The notes under the pieces: model-generated | What the model was told of the DNA's origin: nothing | The model's input: only the letters and a program-made list of their open reading frames with translations | Database searches by the model: none | Shown: piece after piece, positions 21,161-21,267 of the stretch | How the letters are laid out: each line of letters starts with the position of its first letter | How positions within the stretch are numbered: position 1 is the first letter of the stretch | Made by a program: the position numbers and the translations under genes | DNA from: Oscillospiraceae bacterium | GTDB taxonomy: Bacteria > Bacillota > Clostridia > Oscillospirales > Oscillospiraceae | DNA length: 21,267 bases | NCBI GenBank assembly: GCA_020025375.1 | Contig: JAHHSF010000005.1 | Coordinates: forward strand, 1-21,267 | Direction of reading: 5' to 3'

Positions 21161-21267
21161 TCATTCTGCCAGATAGAAGAAGCTGGCAGGCGGCTCTTCC
21201 GAAACACAGCCGCCTGCCACAGGAACAAATCTTAAATTGTTAGGGTCGCACAAAATGTCCCCATGGA
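21161..21267 (-). CDS. Possible C-terminal end of an unidentified minus-strand gene (runs off window)
   Basis: A minus-strand frame enters from the right edge and ends at TGA (21161-21163), giving 34 residues ending in PPASFFYLAE. The peptide GDILCDPNNLRFVPVAGG has an ordinary protein-like composition, and its stop lies just beyond the preceding operon's terminator, as convergent genes often do. I do not recognise a family. With only 34 codons, an open frame by chance is quite possible. A 12-bp inverted repeat lies inside it. Confidence 0.3.
   Translation of the reverse strand, partial: HGDILCDPNNLRFVPVAGGCVSEEPPASFFYLAE
21184..21219. repeat. Perfect 12-bp inverted repeat near right edge
   Basis: TGGCAGGCGGCT (21184-21195) and AGCCGCCTGCCA (21208-21219) flank a 12-nt loop. 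No T-tract follows on either strand, so it is not a normal terminator. It could be part of the coding frame there, a REP-like element or the stem of a small RNA. Confidence 0.45.

Overview
The window looks like the chromosomal replication-origin neighbourhood of a GC-rich member of the Clostridia. I infer the Oscillospiraceae (the Flavonifractor/Intestinimonas/Oscillibacter kind) from the Firmicutes-type gene order, the presence of RemB, DarA and RicT, and codon choice rich in GCC, CTG and GTG. Genus is not provable from the sequence alone. Most of the window is conserved core chromosome. There is no CRISPR array, tRNA, rRNA, transposase or phage gene.

Layout. Positions 1-3961 (+ strand) hold the 3' end of glycyl-tRNA synthetase, an LTA-synthase/sulfatase-type membrane protein and a transketolase split into two subunits. 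They converge on the next block at a strong bidirectional terminator (3992-4026). Positions 4033-13816 (- strand) hold dnaA, then oriC, then dnaN, an S4-domain protein (YaaA), recF, remB, gyrB, gyrA, a small SHOCT membrane protein and rnhA. The genes from dnaN to rnhA are so tightly packed that they look like one transcription unit. Positions 14045-17238 (+ strand) hold a sigma-A promoter, a structured leader, rpmH, rnpA, yidD, yidC and jag, ended by a terminator. Positions 17265-19796 (+ strand) hold darA, holB and ricT with their own promoter region and terminator. Positions 19981-21154 (+ strand) hold an ECF sigma factor and a membrane partner of clearly lower GC, ended by a terminator. A possible minus-strand gene enters from the right edge.

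How the genes work together. DnaA binds the cluster of TTTCCACA-type boxes in the dnaA-dnaN gap. DnaN, HolB, RecF and gyrase carry out and repair replication. RpmH, RnpA, YidD, YidC and Jag link translation, tRNA maturation and membrane protein insertion. DarA reads cyclic di-AMP and RicT takes part in mRNA maturation.

Most notable observations: (1) three copies of an inverted DnaA-box-like pair with exactly 14 bp between the 9-mers, at 3959, 4903 and 18457; (2) both subunits of gyrase have unusual residues at quinolone-pocket positions (GyrA Gln93 at the E. coli Ser83 position, GyrB Trp459 at the Lys447 position); (3) a Gly at a normally Thr base-contacting position in the DnaA DNA-binding signature, alongside origin boxes that are all TTTCCACA-like; (4) a three-hairpin leader before rpmH; (5) a perfect 9-bp operator-like palindrome at the predicted start of the darA transcript; (6) long charged tails on RicT and YidC. 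I did not find a clearly new multi-gene system; the sigma/membrane-protein pair is the only accessory-looking module.
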